Source of the DNA: Hypericibacter adhaerens
Lineage (GTDB): Bacteria > Pseudomonadota > Alphaproteobacteria > Dongiales > Dongiaceae
Direction: 5' to 3'
NCBI RefSeq assembly: GCF_008728835.1
Contig: NZ_CP042582.1
Location: 5,129,001 to 5,193,000, forward strand
Length of the DNA stretch: 64,000 bases
Shown: positions 35,333 to 43,575 of the stretch, piece by piece
Position numbering within the stretch: the first letter of the stretch is position 1
How the letters are laid out: every line of letters begins with the position of its first letter
Notes under the pieces: generated by a model
Databases searched by the model: none
What the model saw: only the letters and a program-made list of their open reading frames with translations
What the model was told of the DNA's origin: nothing
Made by a program: the position numbers and the translations under genes

Positions 35333-36421
35333 CTAACCGTTCGGGAAGAACAGGACCGGGGCCTCGTTCGACAACACGACGCGGCAGCCTTTCGAATCCC
35401 GGCCGCCGACCCCGAACGCCGCCGGCGCGCAGCGAATGGACAGCTCCTGTCCCCAGCGCGTGACAGCCGCGACCTGCACGGTCTCGCCCAGATAGGTCGC
35501 GTCCCGGATGGTCGCCGGGAAACCCGCCTCGGCACCCGTCCCCTCGCCCTGTCCGAAGCGAAACTGCTCCGGCCGCACCAGGAGAACCCCTTCCGCACCG
35601 GCCGTCAGCCCGACCTTGCCGCGCACGTTGCCGATCAGCGTGCCGTCCGGCATCCGCGCCGTCGCCCGTCCGTCCGTCACGTTCGCGATGGTCGCCTGCA
35701 GGAAGTTCGAGTTGCCGACGAAGCCGGCGACGAACCGGTTGACGGGATTGTCGTAGAGCGACGCCCCGGAAGCGATCTGCTCGATGCGGCCGTGATTGAA
35801 GACCGCGATCCGGTCGGAGAGCCGCAAGGCCTCCTCCTGGTCGTGGGTCACATAGAGGATCGTGGCGCCGGTCTCCCGGTGGATGCGCCGGATCTCGAGC
35901 TGGAGATCCTCCTTGAGCCGCTTGTCGAGCGCCGCCAGGGGCTCGTCCATCAGGAGGATCTCCGGGTCGTAGGCGAGCGCGCGGGCGAGCGCCACCCGCT
36001 GCTGCTGGCCGCCCGAGAGCTCGGATGGCTTGCGCCCGGCGAACTTCTCCAGCCGCACCAGCGCCAGCATCTCGGCCAGGCGCTTCTCGATCCGCTCGCG
36101 CGGCCAGCGGCGCACCTTGAGCGGGAAGGCGATGTTCTCCGTCACGTTCATATGCGGGATCAGGGTATAGCGCTGGAACACCATGCCGATGTTGCGCTTG
36201 TTCGGCGGGACATCGAGAAGCGACTTGCCCTGGAGCGAGATGTCGCCCTCCGACGGCTCGTGCAGCCCGGCGATCAGATAGAGCAAGGTCGATTTGCCGG
36301 AGCCCGAGGGGCCGAGGAAGGTGACGAACTCGCCCTTTTCGATATCGAGGCTGACATCGTTGACCGCCACCGCATCGTGGAACCGCTTGGCCACGCCCCG
36401 GATGGAGAGGAACGCGCTCAT
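35333..36421 (-). CDS. Polyamine-type ABC transporter ATPase (PotA family)
   Basis: A 362-residue ABC ATPase. It has Walker A GPSGSGKST (38-46), Q-loop FQRYTLIPHM, signature LSGGQQQR, Walker B ILLMDEPLAALD and switch THDQEEA, then a C-terminal TOBE/OB regulatory domain (about 260-362). It powers import through the two permeases encoded just upstream; its start overlaps the permease stop (ATGA). The frame stays open far upstream, but homology begins here. Substrate class from the family: polyamines, iron or other charged small molecules. Confidence 0.9.
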   Translation of the reverse strand: MSAFLSIRGVAKRFHDAVAVNDVSLDIEKGEFVTFLGPSGSGKSTLLYLIAGLHEPSEGDISLQGKSLLDVPPNKRNIGMVFQRYTLIPHMNVTENIAFPLKVRRWPRERIEKRLAEMLALVRLEKFAGRKPSELSGGQQQRVALARALAYDPEILLMDEPLAALDKRLKEDLQLEIRRIHRETGATILYVTHDQEEALRLSDRIAVFNHGRIEQIASGASLYDNPVNRFVAGFVGNSNFLQATIANVTDGRATARMPDGTLIGNVRGKVGLTAGAEGVLLVRPEQFRFGQGEGTGAEAGFPATIRDATYLGETVQVAAVTRWGQELSIRCAPAAFGVGGRDSKGCRVVLSNEAPVLFFPNG

Positions 36422-37215
36422 CGGCGCTTCCTCATGAGCAGCGCGCTGGTCGCCAGCAGCAGGATCGTCAGCAGCACCAGCAGGCTCGAGGCGGCGGCGA
36501 TCACGGGCGTGAGATCCTGGCGAAGCGTCGTCCATATCTTGACCGGAAATGTCTGCAGGGTGGGGCTGGCCATGAAGATCGCGATGACGATCTCGTCCCA
36601 GGAGGCCAGGAACGAGAAGATGGCGGCGGTGAAGAGGCTGAAGCGGATCGCCGGCACCGTCACCCTGAGCTTGGCCTGGAGCGGAGTCGCGCCGCAGAGG
36701 ATCGCGGCATCCTCGATCGACTTGTCGAAATGCAGCAGCGCGTTCCCGATCACGATCACGGAGAACGGCAGGGCAATGACGAGATGGGCAAGGACGAAGC
36801 CCGGCAGCGTGCCATTGAGCCCAACGCGCAGGAAGAGCGAATAGATGCCGACCGCGAGCACGACCACCGGCAGCACCATCGGCATCAGCAGGAAGACCCG
36901 CAGGACCGATTTGCCCCGGAAGGTGCCGCGGGTGATCGCCAGGGCCGACCAGAAACCCAGCAGGACGGAGCAGAGGGCGACGAGAACCCCGATCTTGGCG
37001 CTCGTCAGCACCGAATGGATCCATTGCGGATTGGCGAAGAACGCCGCGTACCATTTGAGCGTCCAGGCCGGCGGCGGGAAGATCAGCCAGCGCGACGAGC
37101 CGAAGGAGAGCAGCACGATGAACAGGATCGGCAGCAGCAGGAAGATGCAAGCGACCGCCCCGACGATGCCCAGGAGCCAGCGCAGCCATCCCAGCCGCTC
37201 GAAATCGAGCAACAT
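36418..37215 (-). CDS. ABC transporter permease (PotC type)
   Basis: A 265-residue inner-membrane permease with about six transmembrane helices. The EAA-type coupling loop reads SIEDAAILCGATPLQAKLRVTVP. It follows the other permease by three bases and overlaps the ATPase gene. It is half of the import channel. Confidence 0.9.
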   Translation of the reverse strand: MLLDFERLGWLRWLLGIVGAVACIFLLLPILFIVLLSFGSSRWLIFPPPAWTLKWYAAFFANPQWIHSVLTSAKIGVLVALCSVLLGFWSALAITRGTFRGKSVLRVFLLMPMVLPVVVLAVGIYSLFLRVGLNGTLPGFVLAHLVIALPFSVIVIGNALLHFDKSIEDAAILCGATPLQAKLRVTVPAIRFSLFTAAIFSFLASWDEIVIAIFMASPTLQTFPVKIWTTLRQDLTPVIAAASSLLVLLTILLLATSALLMRKRR

Positions 37216-37218
37216 GCC

Positions 37219-38091
37219 TCAGCCCTTCCGCGAGCCGGCCAGCGGATCGAACAGCCGGATCTGCAAGGCATAGAGCCCCAGCGTGACGGCGAAGAGGATG
37301 AAGGCCGCCGCAGCGCCCAGACCCCAGTTCAGCATCGACTGGATGAGCTGCACGATCAGCTCGGCCAGCATCATGTAGGCGGGACCGCCCAGCAGAACCG
37401 GCGTCACGAAATAGCCCAGCGACATGACGAAGACCATCAGGCAGCCGGCGACGATGCCCGACGCGCAGCTCGGCAGGAAGACATGGAGGAAGCATTGCAG
37501 GCGCGAGGCGCCGCAGAGCGACGCCGCGCGCAGGACGTCCGGATCCATCGCCTTCATCGTCGCGTAGAGCGGCAGGATGACGAAGGGAAACATGATGTAG
37601 GTCATCCCGATCGTGATGCCGATCAGGTTGTTCGTGAGGGCGAGCGGCGCCTGGATCAGCCCCAGCGCCATCAGCGCCCGGTTGATCACCCCCGTCGACT
37701 GCAGGAGGATCATCCAGGCGAAGGTCCGGGTCAGCAGATTCGTCCACATGGAAAGCAGGATCACGGCGAAGATCAGCAGTCCCCAGACCCGGGGAACGAC
37801 GGCAAGGAGCCACGCCACCGGGAAGCCGATCGCCAGCGTCACCAGGGTCACCGTCGTCGAGACGATGAAGGTGTTGAGCAGGATCGTGCGATAGGAGGCG
37901 GAGCCCAGCAGCTCGGCATAGTTCTGGAACCCCGCCTGCGGCTCCAGGAAGCTCCTCGACAGCAGGATCAGGACGGGCAGGACGAAGAGCGCCGACAGCA
38001 GCAGGAGCGCCGGCATCGCAAGAACCAACCCGCTTGCTCTTGTGCTGCGGACCCAGGGCCGCAAGACGAGGCTGAGGGTCAGGCTCCGCAT
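37219..38091 (-). CDS. ABC transporter permease (PotB type)
   Basis: A 290-residue permease with an N-terminal cytoplasmic segment, about six transmembrane helices and the coupling loop DPDVLRAASLCGASRLQ. It pairs with the permease at 36418. It lies 44 bases downstream of the binding-protein gene. Confidence 0.9.
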   Translation of the reverse strand: MRSLTLSLVLRPWVRSTRASGLVLAMPALLLLSALFVLPVLILLSRSFLEPQAGFQNYAELLGSASYRTILLNTFIVSTTVTLVTLAIGFPVAWLLAVVPRVWGLLIFAVILLSMWTNLLTRTFAWMILLQSTGVINRALMALGLIQAPLALTNNLIGITIGMTYIMFPFVILPLYATMKAMDPDVLRAASLCGASRLQCFLHVFLPSCASGIVAGCLMVFVMSLGYFVTPVLLGGPAYMMLAELIVQLIQSMLNWGLGAAAAFILFAVTLGLYALQIRLFDPLAGSRKG

Positions 38092-38135
38092 CGCGATGCC
38101 GGTCGCTCCCTAGGCACGTGCCGCTCCGCCGGCGA

Positions 38136-39182
38136 TCAGGCCGCCTGCCATTCGTACCAGCGCTTGCTGATGGTGTCCCGGTTATCCGCCCAGTATTCGA
38201 TGTTCAGCGGAACGTTCTGGGCGGCATGCTGGCTCGGCTGGAATTCGAGGATATCCGAGTTCAGCAGGGCCAGCGACTTGGTGTTGACCGGCCCGTAGGC
38301 GGAGATGTTCGCCATCTCGGCCTGGCCCTTCGCGCTGACGGCATAGGCCAGGAACTTCATCGCGGCGTCCTTGTTGGGCGAGCCCTTGGGAATCACGAGC
38401 ACGTCGGCCGCCACGAGGTTCTGGTTCCAGGACAGGCCGATATTCTGCCCGTCCTGCAGCAGGGAATAGAGCCGGCCGCTCCAGAACATGCCGAGCGGGG
38501 TTTCGCCGGAGGCCAGGAACTGCTGGGATTCGGCGCCGCTGCTGTACCAGAGGATGTCCTTCTTGATGAGATCCATCTGCTTGAAGGCGCGGTCGAGGTC
38601 GAGCGGATAGAGATCCTCCGGCTTGACGCCGGAGGCGAGCAGCGGAACCTCGAGCAGGCCCGGCCCGACCCATTTGTAATAGGCGCGCTTGCCCGGATAT
38701 TTCGCCGTGTCGAACAGGTCGGTCCAGTGCTGCGGGGCCTTGTCGCCGTATTTCCCCTTGTCGTAGCCCAGCACATGGGTCGAGACGTAGCTGCCGACCG
38801 CGTAGTCCGACACCCAGCGCGGATCGAGCTCGTCCCGGTTGATGATCGAGAAGTCGAGCTTCTCCGCGAGGCCCGCCTTGCCGGCATAGAGGCCGAAATC
38901 ATGCTCGACATCGACGACGTCCCAGGTGACGTTGCCGGCCTCGACCATGGCCTTGAGCTTGCCATAGTCCGAAGGACCGCCCTGCACCACCTGGATGCCG
39001 CTCTCGGCGCTGAAGGGCACGCCCCAGGCCTTCTCCTGCGCATCCTGGGTGGTGCCGCCCCAGCTGACGAAATTGACCTGGCCGGCACCCGAGAAGGCAA
39101 GCCGGGGATTGACCAGGGCCAGGGCCGCACCCGCGCCCAGGCCCATCATGACTTTGCGACGATCGATCATCTGTCTCACCAC
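38136..39182 (-). CDS. ABC transporter periplasmic binding protein (PotD type)
   Basis: A 348-residue extracellular solute-binding protein. The N-terminus has a twin-arginine-like signal (IDRRKVMMGLGAGAALAL, then cleavage near RLAFS), followed by the mature start VNFVSWGGTTQDAQEKAWG. Late motifs PKGSPNKDAAMKFLAYAVS are typical of the spermidine/putrescine-binding group. A second ATG four codons in is equally possible. It is the second gene of a set opened by the M19-like gene. The ligand is unknown; the neighbouring amidohydrolase and dipeptidase suggest a nitrogen compound. Confidence 0.88.
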   Translation of the reverse strand: MVRQMIDRRKVMMGLGAGAALALVNPRLAFSGAGQVNFVSWGGTTQDAQEKAWGVPFSAESGIQVVQGGPSDYGKLKAMVEAGNVTWDVVDVEHDFGLYAGKAGLAEKLDFSIINRDELDPRWVSDYAVGSYVSTHVLGYDKGKYGDKAPQHWTDLFDTAKYPGKRAYYKWVGPGLLEVPLLASGVKPEDLYPLDLDRAFKQMDLIKKDILWYSSGAESQQFLASGETPLGMFWSGRLYSLLQDGQNIGLSWNQNLVAADVLVIPKGSPNKDAAMKFLAYAVSAKGQAEMANISAYGPVNTKSLALLNSDILEFQPSQHAAQNVPLNIEYWADNRDTISKRWYEWQAA

Positions 39183-39212
39183 GCCTTTCGGTTTTCGTTG
39201 TCGTTGGAAGCC

Positions 39213-40202
39213 CTAGCCAAGAACCCGCTCGTAGAAATCGAGCCAGTTCCGTCCCATGTAGCCGTCGATGTCCTCGTCGGACCAGTTGCGCGCGGCCAGC
39301 GCGTCGGCGATCCGCGGGAAATCCGCGGGCGTCTTCATCCATTCCGGCCATTTGGGCGGCACGACCGGCGCCCAGTCGAAGGTGCCGCGGCCCGTCCTGA
39401 CCTGCTTGATGTAGGAAAGCGGCCGGCGCCAGACGAAGTCGGTGCCGAGCCCGAGATTGCGCTTGCCGACGATGCCGGCCGTGTGCTCGATCAGATCGAT
39501 GAAGCGCTCGAGCGTGCAGTTCATGCCGCCGGGCAGCATGGCGGGGAACAGCACCATCCCGAACATGCCGCCCTTCTTGACGAGCGCCTTCATGATCTCG
39601 TCCGACTTCAGCCGATGCTTGAGCTCCACGTCGGAGGAGAAGCTCGACGCGTTCGAATGCGTCACGGCGATGGGCGCCGTCGAATGCTCGATCGAATCCA
39701 TCGTGGTCTTGACGCCGCAATGCGAGGTGTCGACCACCATGCCGAGCCGGTTCATCTCGGCGATGATCTTCTTGCCGTAGAGCGAAAGACCGGTGTCGTT
39801 CGGTTCCAGGCAGCCGGCGCCGGCGAGGCCCTGGTGGTTGTAGGACATCTGGATCGCGCGGATTCCCAGATCGTAGAAGATCTCGACCAGCGCCAGATCG
39901 TCCTCGAGCGGCAGGGTGTTCTGGAATCCGAGGACCACCGCCGTCTTGCCCTCGGCCGCGACGGCGCGGATCTCCTTCGCGTTCCGCGCCGGCCGGACGA
40001 GATCCGCATGGTTGCGGAAGGCCCTGCGCCAGCGCGACAAGGCGGACAGCGCCTCGCGCGTATTGTCGAAGGTGTAGTTCATGCAGGTGGCGTGGACGCA
40101 GGATACGCCGCCCTTGTGCCACTCCTCGAAGACCTCGGGATCGCACTCGTCGGCCTGCAGCCCGTCGATGATCATGCGTTTCTTGTTATTGCCGGCCGCC
40201 AT
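39213..40202 (-). CDS. Membrane-dipeptidase (M19) homologue with altered metal ligands
   Basis: A 329-residue amidohydrolase-fold protein. Two conserved M19 histidines remain, H161 (DTSHCG) and H182 (THSNA), as does the late GTDFVW aspartate. The first zinc motif DGHxD is changed to DGLQA (L15, A17), and the bridging Glu is Gln94 (LGFQNT). Three of the usual binuclear-site ligands are therefore missing. As I recall, the dipeptidase-like protein beside the dimethylglycine genes of Pseudomonas aeruginosa has the same changes. It leads the transporter operon. The real substrate is unknown and need not be a dipeptide. Confidence 0.82.
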   Translation of the reverse strand: MAAGNNKKRMIIDGLQADECDPEVFEEWHKGGVSCVHATCMNYTFDNTREALSALSRWRRAFRNHADLVRPARNAKEIRAVAAEGKTAVVLGFQNTLPLEDDLALVEIFYDLGIRAIQMSYNHQGLAGAGCLEPNDTGLSLYGKKIIAEMNRLGMVVDTSHCGVKTTMDSIEHSTAPIAVTHSNASSFSSDVELKHRLKSDEIMKALVKKGGMFGMVLFPAMLPGGMNCTLERFIDLIEHTAGIVGKRNLGLGTDFVWRRPLSYIKQVRTGRGTFDWAPVVPPKWPEWMKTPADFPRIADALAARNWSDEDIDGYMGRNWLDFYERVLG

Positions 40203-40420
40203 GAGCGCGCCCTCCTGAAATGTGTTCCTGGGGGCACGCTAGTGACGGCCGGAGACCGGTTCCAATATCGAGTGCGTATTCTCTAAGACGCCTGCCATAT
40301 CAGCAGACGAGCGCAAGCATCTCGAAAGAAATACTTGGCGGCCCAGAAAGCTTTCCTACTGGGGTACTCGGGCGGGAACGGCTTCCGGTCGCCGGGCGAC
40401 GGGGAGACCGGAACCGGCGC

Positions 40421-41053
40421 TCAATAGTAGGGGGCCGAGATCCGTTCGATCGCGAACGCCTCAAGGATCGATCGGCGCTCACCCAGCCGTTCCATGAGCC
40501 GCAAGAGACGAGGGAACGTCCGCGTCGGGCGCGCGATATGCCGGGACCAGCGGCCCAGCATGAAGAGATAGAAATCCGCGACCGAAGGCCCGTCGCCGGC
40601 GAGCCAGTCCCGGCCCTCCAGATGGCGGTCGATCACCTCGAGATGCCGGGCGACATGGCCGCCCATCACGGTCTTGAAGGCGCCCTGCCGCTCCGGCTCC
40701 ACGTAGAATTCCGGCCGGAAGAACTGCCAGAGGTCGGCCTGCAGCGTATTGGTGAGGAAGGTCAGCCACTGATACTGGTGCGAGCGGGCATCGGTGCCGA
40801 GGCCCGCGATCAGCCTGGCCTCGGGATGCCGGTCCGCGAGATGCAGGCAGATCGCGGCCGATTCGAACAGCACGAACGTCCCGTCCGTGAAGGTGGGGAT
40901 CCGGCCGTTCGGGTTGAGGGCGAGATAGTCCGCGGTCTTGTGCTGACCGAGGCTCCGATCGACGAGCATCAGCTCATGCGCGACCCCGATCTCCTTCAGG
41001 ACGAAATGCGGAGCGAGGCTGGCCAACCCCGGCGAGTAATACAATCGGTACAT
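40421..41053 (-). CDS. Glutathione S-transferase-family protein
   Basis: A 210-residue GST. The thioredoxin-like N-domain (MYRLYYSPGLASLAPHFVLKE, NPNGRIPTF, LFESAAICLHLAD) carries the glutathione-binding ES pair. The helical C-domain includes GPSVADFYLFML. Bacterial members conjugate or isomerise xenobiotics, or act as dehalogenases. The start at 41053 matches the family. It lies 26 bases downstream of the amidohydrolase gene and so probably belongs to the same catabolic unit. Confidence 0.9.
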   Translation of the reverse strand: MYRLYYSPGLASLAPHFVLKEIGVAHELMLVDRSLGQHKTADYLALNPNGRIPTFTDGTFVLFESAAICLHLADRHPEARLIAGLGTDARSHQYQWLTFLTNTLQADLWQFFRPEFYVEPERQGAFKTVMGGHVARHLEVIDRHLEGRDWLAGDGPSVADFYLFMLGRWSRHIARPTRTFPRLLRLMERLGERRSILEAFAIERISAPYY

Positions 41054-41079
41054 GGGTGCGAGCCGCCTTTCCGGATCCG

Positions 41080-42477
41080 TCAGACCACCAGCGGCCACTT
41101 GCTTTCAGGAGCAAGCGAAAGCTTCGCCCACATGCGGCGGCGCGAGCTCCGGGCCAGGTCGTAGACCATCGCCGCCTCGACGCGCGTCGGCTGGCCGCCC
41201 GACCAGACGACCTCGCCATTGACGATGACCGTCGAGATCGATTTCGAGCCGCAGCTATAGACCAGCGCCTGGACCGGGTCGGTGATCGGCTGCGCCTCGG
41301 GCAGGTCCGTGGTGCGGATCACGATATCGGCGTATTTGCCCGGCTCGATCGAGCCGATCTTGTCCAGCATCCCCACGGCCTTGGCCCCGCCGCGGGTCGC
41401 CAGCTCCAGCACGTCCTCGGCGGAGAAGGCGAGCTTGCTCTGGTTCTTCGCACGGGAGGCCAGCAGCGCCGCCAGGCCCTGCAGCCCGATATCGTAGCGA
41501 CATCCCGAGACGGCCCCATCGCTGGCGAGCGATACAGTCACGCCCGCCCGCATCATCTCGAGATGATGCGCATGCTGTGCCGCCTCGGCGCCCAGGCTCA
41601 TGGAGGTCACCGGGCACCAGACGACCGACATGCCGGCCTGGCGCACCACGGCGACCTCGTCGGCCGTGAGATCGTTCATATGGCTGAAGGTGCAGTTCTC
41701 GCTCAGCAGGCCGTGGTCGGCATAGTGGCACATCGCCCGCTGCCCCAGGCGCTTCTCGTCCGCCGAGCCGTCGTGGGTGTCGAAGGACTGATGCTGCGAG
41801 AACACGACATGGTGATCGTCGGCCAGCGCCAGCGCCGCCCGCATCAGCTCGTCGGAAGCGCTGCCCAGCCCGAAAAGGACGACGCAGCCCCGGATCAGCG
41901 GCTCGCCCTTGTTCCGCTTCAACTGGCCGCCCAGGAGATCGAGGCTGCGCTTCCGGCTCCGCGGCGCCCTCGTCATCGCGTGGGTATCGCCGGCGAGCGG
42001 GACATCCCAGAGAAAAGGGTCGCCGATCAGGCCGCGGATGCCCGTCGCCGCGGCGGCCTCGGCCGCCAGGTCGGGGAACTGCAGCGTGCCGGCCTCCAGG
42101 AAGCAGGTGGTGCCGTTCGACAGCATCTCCAGGCAGTTGAGCAGCGTCGCGGCGCGCTCGTCCTCCTCCTCGACGCTGTCCCACCAGCGCCGGAACGTGT
42201 TCATCATCACGGAGGTTTCGGCGCTGTCCGGGATGGCGCCGCGCGCGGTGTTCATGAAATGAACGTGGGTGTCGACGAAGCCCGGATGCACGATGCCGCC
42301 GCCGGCATCGATCACGCGCGCCGCCTTCACCGAGCCGGCGATCTCCCGGTCCGTGCCGACGGCGACGATCTTGTTGCCGGCGATGGCCACGGCGCCGCGC
42401 TCGAAATACTCGCGGCTGTCGTTCATCGTGATGAGGTAGGCGTTCCTGACGACGAGGTCGGCGTGCATATCGGTCAT
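41080..42477 (-). CDS. Amidohydrolase (AtzB/TrzN-like subtype)
   Basis: A 465-residue metal-dependent hydrolase. Zinc ligands are the HPGFVDTHVHF pair, a histidine in FSQHQSFDTHD, one in CTFSHMNDL and the aspartate in SLASDGAVSG. The N-terminal and C-terminal beta-sandwich halves (VVRNAYLITMNDS, GKYADIVIRTTDLPE) are complete. Its relatives hydrolyse amino or halide groups on triazines, guanines and similar N-heterocycles. With the transporter and GST it suggests uptake and hydrolysis of an N-heterocycle or amidine. Substrate not known. Confidence 0.87.
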   Translation of the reverse strand: MTDMHADLVVRNAYLITMNDSREYFERGAVAIAGNKIVAVGTDREIAGSVKAARVIDAGGGIVHPGFVDTHVHFMNTARGAIPDSAETSVMMNTFRRWWDSVEEEDERAATLLNCLEMLSNGTTCFLEAGTLQFPDLAAEAAAATGIRGLIGDPFLWDVPLAGDTHAMTRAPRSRKRSLDLLGGQLKRNKGEPLIRGCVVLFGLGSASDELMRAALALADDHHVVFSQHQSFDTHDGSADEKRLGQRAMCHYADHGLLSENCTFSHMNDLTADEVAVVRQAGMSVVWCPVTSMSLGAEAAQHAHHLEMMRAGVTVSLASDGAVSGCRYDIGLQGLAALLASRAKNQSKLAFSAEDVLELATRGGAKAVGMLDKIGSIEPGKYADIVIRTTDLPEAQPITDPVQALVYSCGSKSISTVIVNGEVVWSGGQPTRVEAAMVYDLARSSRRRMWAKLSLAPESKWPLVV

Positions 42478-42590
42478 CGGCCTGCGATCCGGATTTCGAT
42501 GTTGGGTCGCGATCGGAAAAGCCTAGGGCCCGCTGCCGGGACCAGCCAATACAAAGCTCGTCTTGTGTGATACAGGAGGCGTATCAGCTG

Positions 42591-43472
42591 CTATCCGATG
42601 ATCGGCTGGGCGCAGGTCCTGAAGATCGTGACGAGCGATCTCGTCAGCTCGGCGTCCTTCTTGTCCTCGACATAGGCCGCGACCAGCAGGGTTTCCGCCT
42701 CGAGATCGTCGGGAAGATGGACGGTGACGCCCTTCGACATCGCAGCGAGCTGCAGCGGCACGAGGGAAAAGCCCTGTCCGGCAGCGACCAGATTGATAAT
42801 CGTGAGCGTCGAGCCGGCAACCTGGTCCAGGTCCGGCGCCAGCCCCGCGCGATTGCAGGCGGCCATCACCGTGTCGAAATAACCGGGCCCGAGCTCGCGC
42901 GGGAAGAAGACGAAGCGCTCGTCGGCGAGATCGGCAAGCTTCAGCTTCGGATCGCCGGCACGAGGATGATCGTTCGCGAGGATGATCGCCAGCTTGTCGC
43001 GCGCGACGGTCTCGGTGACGAAGCCGGGGCTGGTCCAGGGCGCGCGCAACAGGCCAATATCGAGCTCGCCGGCCCGCAGCATGTCGCCCTGGCGGCTCGT
43101 GCTCGCCTCGACGAGGCGCAGGTCGACCGTGGGATGGCCGTCGCGGAAACGCTTCATGATCGGCGCCAGCAGCATCGAGGCGGAGCTGACGAAGCCGATC
43201 TTCACCAGGTTCGGCACGCCCTGCCGCGTGACGAGAACGGCCGAATCGACCGCCGCCAGGATGCGCCGCGCGTGGGGCAGGAACCTCTTGCCCGCGGGCG
43301 TGAGGGAGACGCCGCGCTTGTTGCGGGCGAAGAGCGCGACCTTCAGCTCGTCTTCGAGCTGGCGGATCTGCTGCGACAGCGGCGGCTGGGAGATATGAAG
43401 AGCCTCGGCCGCCTTGCGGAAATGCAGTTCTTCGGCGACCGCCAGGAAATATTTGATATGGCGAAGCTCCAT
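42591..43472 (-). CDS. LysR-family regulator
   Basis: A 293-residue LysR protein. The N-terminal HTH is MELRHIKYFLAVAEELHF with KAAEALHISQPPLSQQI (about 18-37), of the BenM/HcaR type, followed by a periplasmic-binding-like effector domain. It lies upstream of the amidohydrolase operon in the same direction, 113 bases away. It probably activates that operon in response to its substrate (inference). Confidence 0.92.
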   Translation of the reverse strand: MELRHIKYFLAVAEELHFRKAAEALHISQPPLSQQIRQLEDELKVALFARNKRGVSLTPAGKRFLPHARRILAAVDSAVLVTRQGVPNLVKIGFVSSASMLLAPIMKRFRDGHPTVDLRLVEASTSRQGDMLRAGELDIGLLRAPWTSPGFVTETVARDKLAIILANDHPRAGDPKLKLADLADERFVFFPRELGPGYFDTVMAACNRAGLAPDLDQVAGSTLTIINLVAAGQGFSLVPLQLAAMSKGVTVHLPDDLEAETLLVAAYVEDKKDAELTRSLVTIFRTCAQPIIG

Positions 43473-43575
43473 TCCGAAGCGCTCCCCTCGCCTCCGCCGT
43501 CCGCAATGGCAGCGCGTCGGGAAAGCTGCCAGAACCGTTCCGCCGAGGTGCCGGCGAGCACCCTGCGGCCGGATG

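Noticed and set aside
36422-37813. Extension of the PotA-type ATPase frame far upstream
   Set aside because: The frame is open by chance through both permease genes; homology begins at the ATG at 36421, which also gives the ATGA overlap.
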